Shown: piece after piece, positions 62,421-64,000 of the stretch
Numbering within the stretch: position 1 is the stretch's first letter
How the letters are laid out: each line of letters begins with the position of its first letter
Assembly (NCBI RefSeq): GCF_050948215.1
Contig: NW_027488876.1
Span: 1-64,000, forward strand
DNA length: 64,000 bases
Source of the DNA: Halictus rubicundus
Lineage: Eukaryota; Arthropoda; Insecta; Hymenoptera; Halictidae
Direction of reading: 5' to 3'
Notes under the pieces: model-generated
What the model was told of the DNA's origin: nothing
Seen by the model: only the letters and a program-made list of their open reading frames with translations
Databases searched by the model: none
Position numbers and translations under genes: made by a program

Positions 62421-64000
62421 GATAAGATATAATAGTGGATCGGATAGGATAGAGGATAGGATAGGGGATTGGATAGGATAGAGGATAGGATAGAGGATAG
62501 GGTGCGATAGAGGATACGATAGGATGGGATAGAGGATAGGATAGGATAGAGAATAGGATAGGATAGAGGATAGGTTAGGATAGAGGATAGGATAGGATAG
62601 AGGATAAGATAGGGTAGAGGATCGGATATAATAGAGGATAGGATAGGATAGAGGATAAGATAGGGCAGAGGATAGGATAGGATAGGGGATAGGATAAGAT
62701 AGAGGATAAGATAGGATAGAGGATAGGATAGGATAGAGGATAGGATATGATAGAGGATAGGATAGGATAGAGGATAGGATAGGATAGATGATAGGATAGG
62801 ATAGAGGATAGGATAAGATAGAGGATAAGATAGGATAGGATAGAGCATAGGATAGGATAGAGGATAGGATAGGATAGAGGATAGGATACGATAGAGGATA
62901 TAATGGGATAGAGGATAGGAAAGGATAGAGGATAGGTTAGGATAGAAGATAGCATAGGACAGAGGGTAGGATAGGATAGGATAGAGGATAGGATAGGATA
63001 GGATAGGATAGAGGATAGGATAGGATAGAGGATAGGATAGGATAGAGGATAGGATAAGATAGAGGATATGATAGGATAGACGATAGGATACGATAGAGGA
63101 TAGGATAGGATCCAGGATAGGATAGGACAGAGGATACGATAGGATAGGATAGAGGATAGGATAGGATAGGATAGAGGATAGGATAGGATAGAGGATAGAA
63201 TAGGATACAGGATAGGAGAGGATAGAGGATAGGATAGAGGATAGGATACGATAGAGGATACGATAGGATAGGACAGGGGATAGGATAGGATAGAGGATAG
63301 GATATAATAGTGGATCGTATAGGATAGAGGATAGGATAGGATAGAGGATAGGATAAGATAGAGGATAAGATATTATAGAGGATAGGATAGGATAGAGGAT
63401 AGAATAGGATAGAGGATAGAATATGATAGAGGATAGGATATGATAGAGGATAGGATAGGATAGAGGATAGGATAGGATAGAGGATAGGATAGTATAGAGG
63501 ATAGGATATAATAGAGGATAGGATAGGATAGAGGATAGGATAGGGTAGAGGATAGGATAGGATATTGGATAGGATAAGATAGAGGATAAGATAGGATAGA
63601 GGATAGGATAGGATAGAGGATAGGATAGGATAGAGGATAGGATAGGATAGAGGATAGGATAGGATAGAGGATAGAATAGGATAGAGGATAGGATATGATA
63701 GAGGATAGGATAGGATAGAGGATAGGATAGGATAGAGGATAGGATAGGATAGAGCATAGGATACGATAGAGGATAGGATAGGGGATTGGATAGGATAGAG
63801 GGTAGGATAGGACAGATGATATTACAGGAATGAGGATAGGATATGATAGAGGATACGATATTATAGAGGATAGGATAGGATACAGGATAAGATAGGATAG
63901 ATGATAGGATAGGATAGAGGATAGGATAGTATAGAGGATAGGATAGGATAGAGGATAGGATGCGATAGAGGATACGAAAGGATAGGATAGAGGGTAGGAT
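62420..64000 (+). repeat. Right-edge degenerate satellite
   Basis: This stretch has many private variants: GGATCCAGG near 63,109, GGGCAGAGG near 62,663, GTGGATCGTATAGG near 63,310 and GATATTACAGGAATGAGG near 63,820. I found no long partner elsewhere in the window. It ends with the common GCGATAG...ACGAAAGG motif (from about 63,961), so the array continues past the window. Confidence 0.6.

Larger units (their letters stand above)
1..64000 (+). repeat. 17-bp satellite array filling the window
   Basis: Every line of the window is made of the + strand monomer GGATAGGATAGAGGATA and close variants. The monomer parses as 5+5+7 bases (GGATA, GGATA, GAGGATA). Shorter 12-base units (one GGATA lost) and longer 22-base units (one GGATA gained) are common. 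The canonical unit has no C; C appears only in recurrent variants such as TACGAT, TGCGAT, GATCGG, GACAG and GCATAGG. No transposon, gene or unique DNA interrupts the array, and both window ends are within repeat. This is satellite DNA, most likely eukaryotic heterochromatin; family and species are not recognised. The minus strand reads as an open frame almost throughout, but that follows from the monomer and is not evidence of coding. Confidence 0.98.

Noticed and set aside
1..64000. CRISPR array
   Set aside because: Repeats are adjacent with no unique spacers, and units are 12-22 bp with graded variation.
1..64000. Telomeric repeat
   Set aside because: The unit is 17 bp without a TTAGGG-like motif, varies in length and has kilobase higher-order repeats, which is not how telomerase products look.
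1..64000. tRNA, rRNA, terminator hairpins or inverted repeats
   Set aside because: The strand is nearly C-free and purine-rich, so it cannot form the extended stems these features need, and I saw no inverted copy of the monomer.
1..64000. Assembly gap filler or synthetic low-complexity sequence
   Set aside because: The ordered series of rare variants, with block-specific substitutions and monomer-sized indels, looks like natural satellite evolution. Copy-number errors in the near-identical blocks cannot be excluded.

Overview
The whole 64,000-base window lies inside one tandem-repeat (satellite) array. I see no gene, RNA gene, transposon or unique-sequence island. The basic unit on the + strand is the 17-mer GGATAGGATAGAGGATA, built from two 5-base words (GGATA) and one 7-base word (GAGGATA). 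Both window ends fall inside repeat, so the true array is longer than 64 kb; dividing by 17 gives about 3,700 monomer equivalents here. The canonical unit contains 7 G, 7 A, 3 T and no C, so the + strand is about 82% purine. A homogeneous simple satellite of this size with nested higher-order repeats suggests a eukaryotic heterochromatic block (pericentromeric, subtelomeric or sex-chromosomal) from a long-read assembly. I cannot name the species.

Layout. 1-3,090 is a distinct subfamily lacking the GCG- and GCAT-bearing variants found everywhere to its right; it carries its own duplication at 1,074 bp. 4.95-11.93 kb holds three copies of a block repeating every 2.4-2.5 kb. About 8.0-18.45 kb is repeated at about 18.65-28.65 kb (offset 10.1-10.6 kb), and each of these large copies contains a nested repeat of exactly 3,963 bp. 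28.1-32.3 kb is a further local duplication. 32.9-34 kb copies 18.7-19.8 kb. 36.455-42.4 kb is a ladder of five 1.16-1.23 kb units, and two more such units sit at 45.28-47.6 kb. The right third (41.84-62.42 kb) is a mosaic of a few blocks reused in different orders: 47.84-50.19, 53.28-55.65 and 60.04-62.42 are one block, and 33.97-36.85, 50.19-51.77 and 55.65-58.53 another. 62.42-64.0 kb is a more degenerate stretch.

The many long open frames on the minus strand (up to 3,099 codons) are artefacts. The monomer's complement has no stop in any frame, and 17 is not a multiple of 3, so all three frames read the same 17-residue peptide. Starts arise only at a recurrent point variant (GCATAGG) and stops mainly at TTATA variants. 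The interest of the window lies in the satellite's architecture: its 5/7-base word grammar, size changes in 17- and 5-base steps, block mosaicism, and recurrent variants that look like CpG-decay pairs. Coordinates and offsets come from reading shared landmark variants by eye. Block edges are good to roughly 20-100 bp; landmark positions are good to a base or two.
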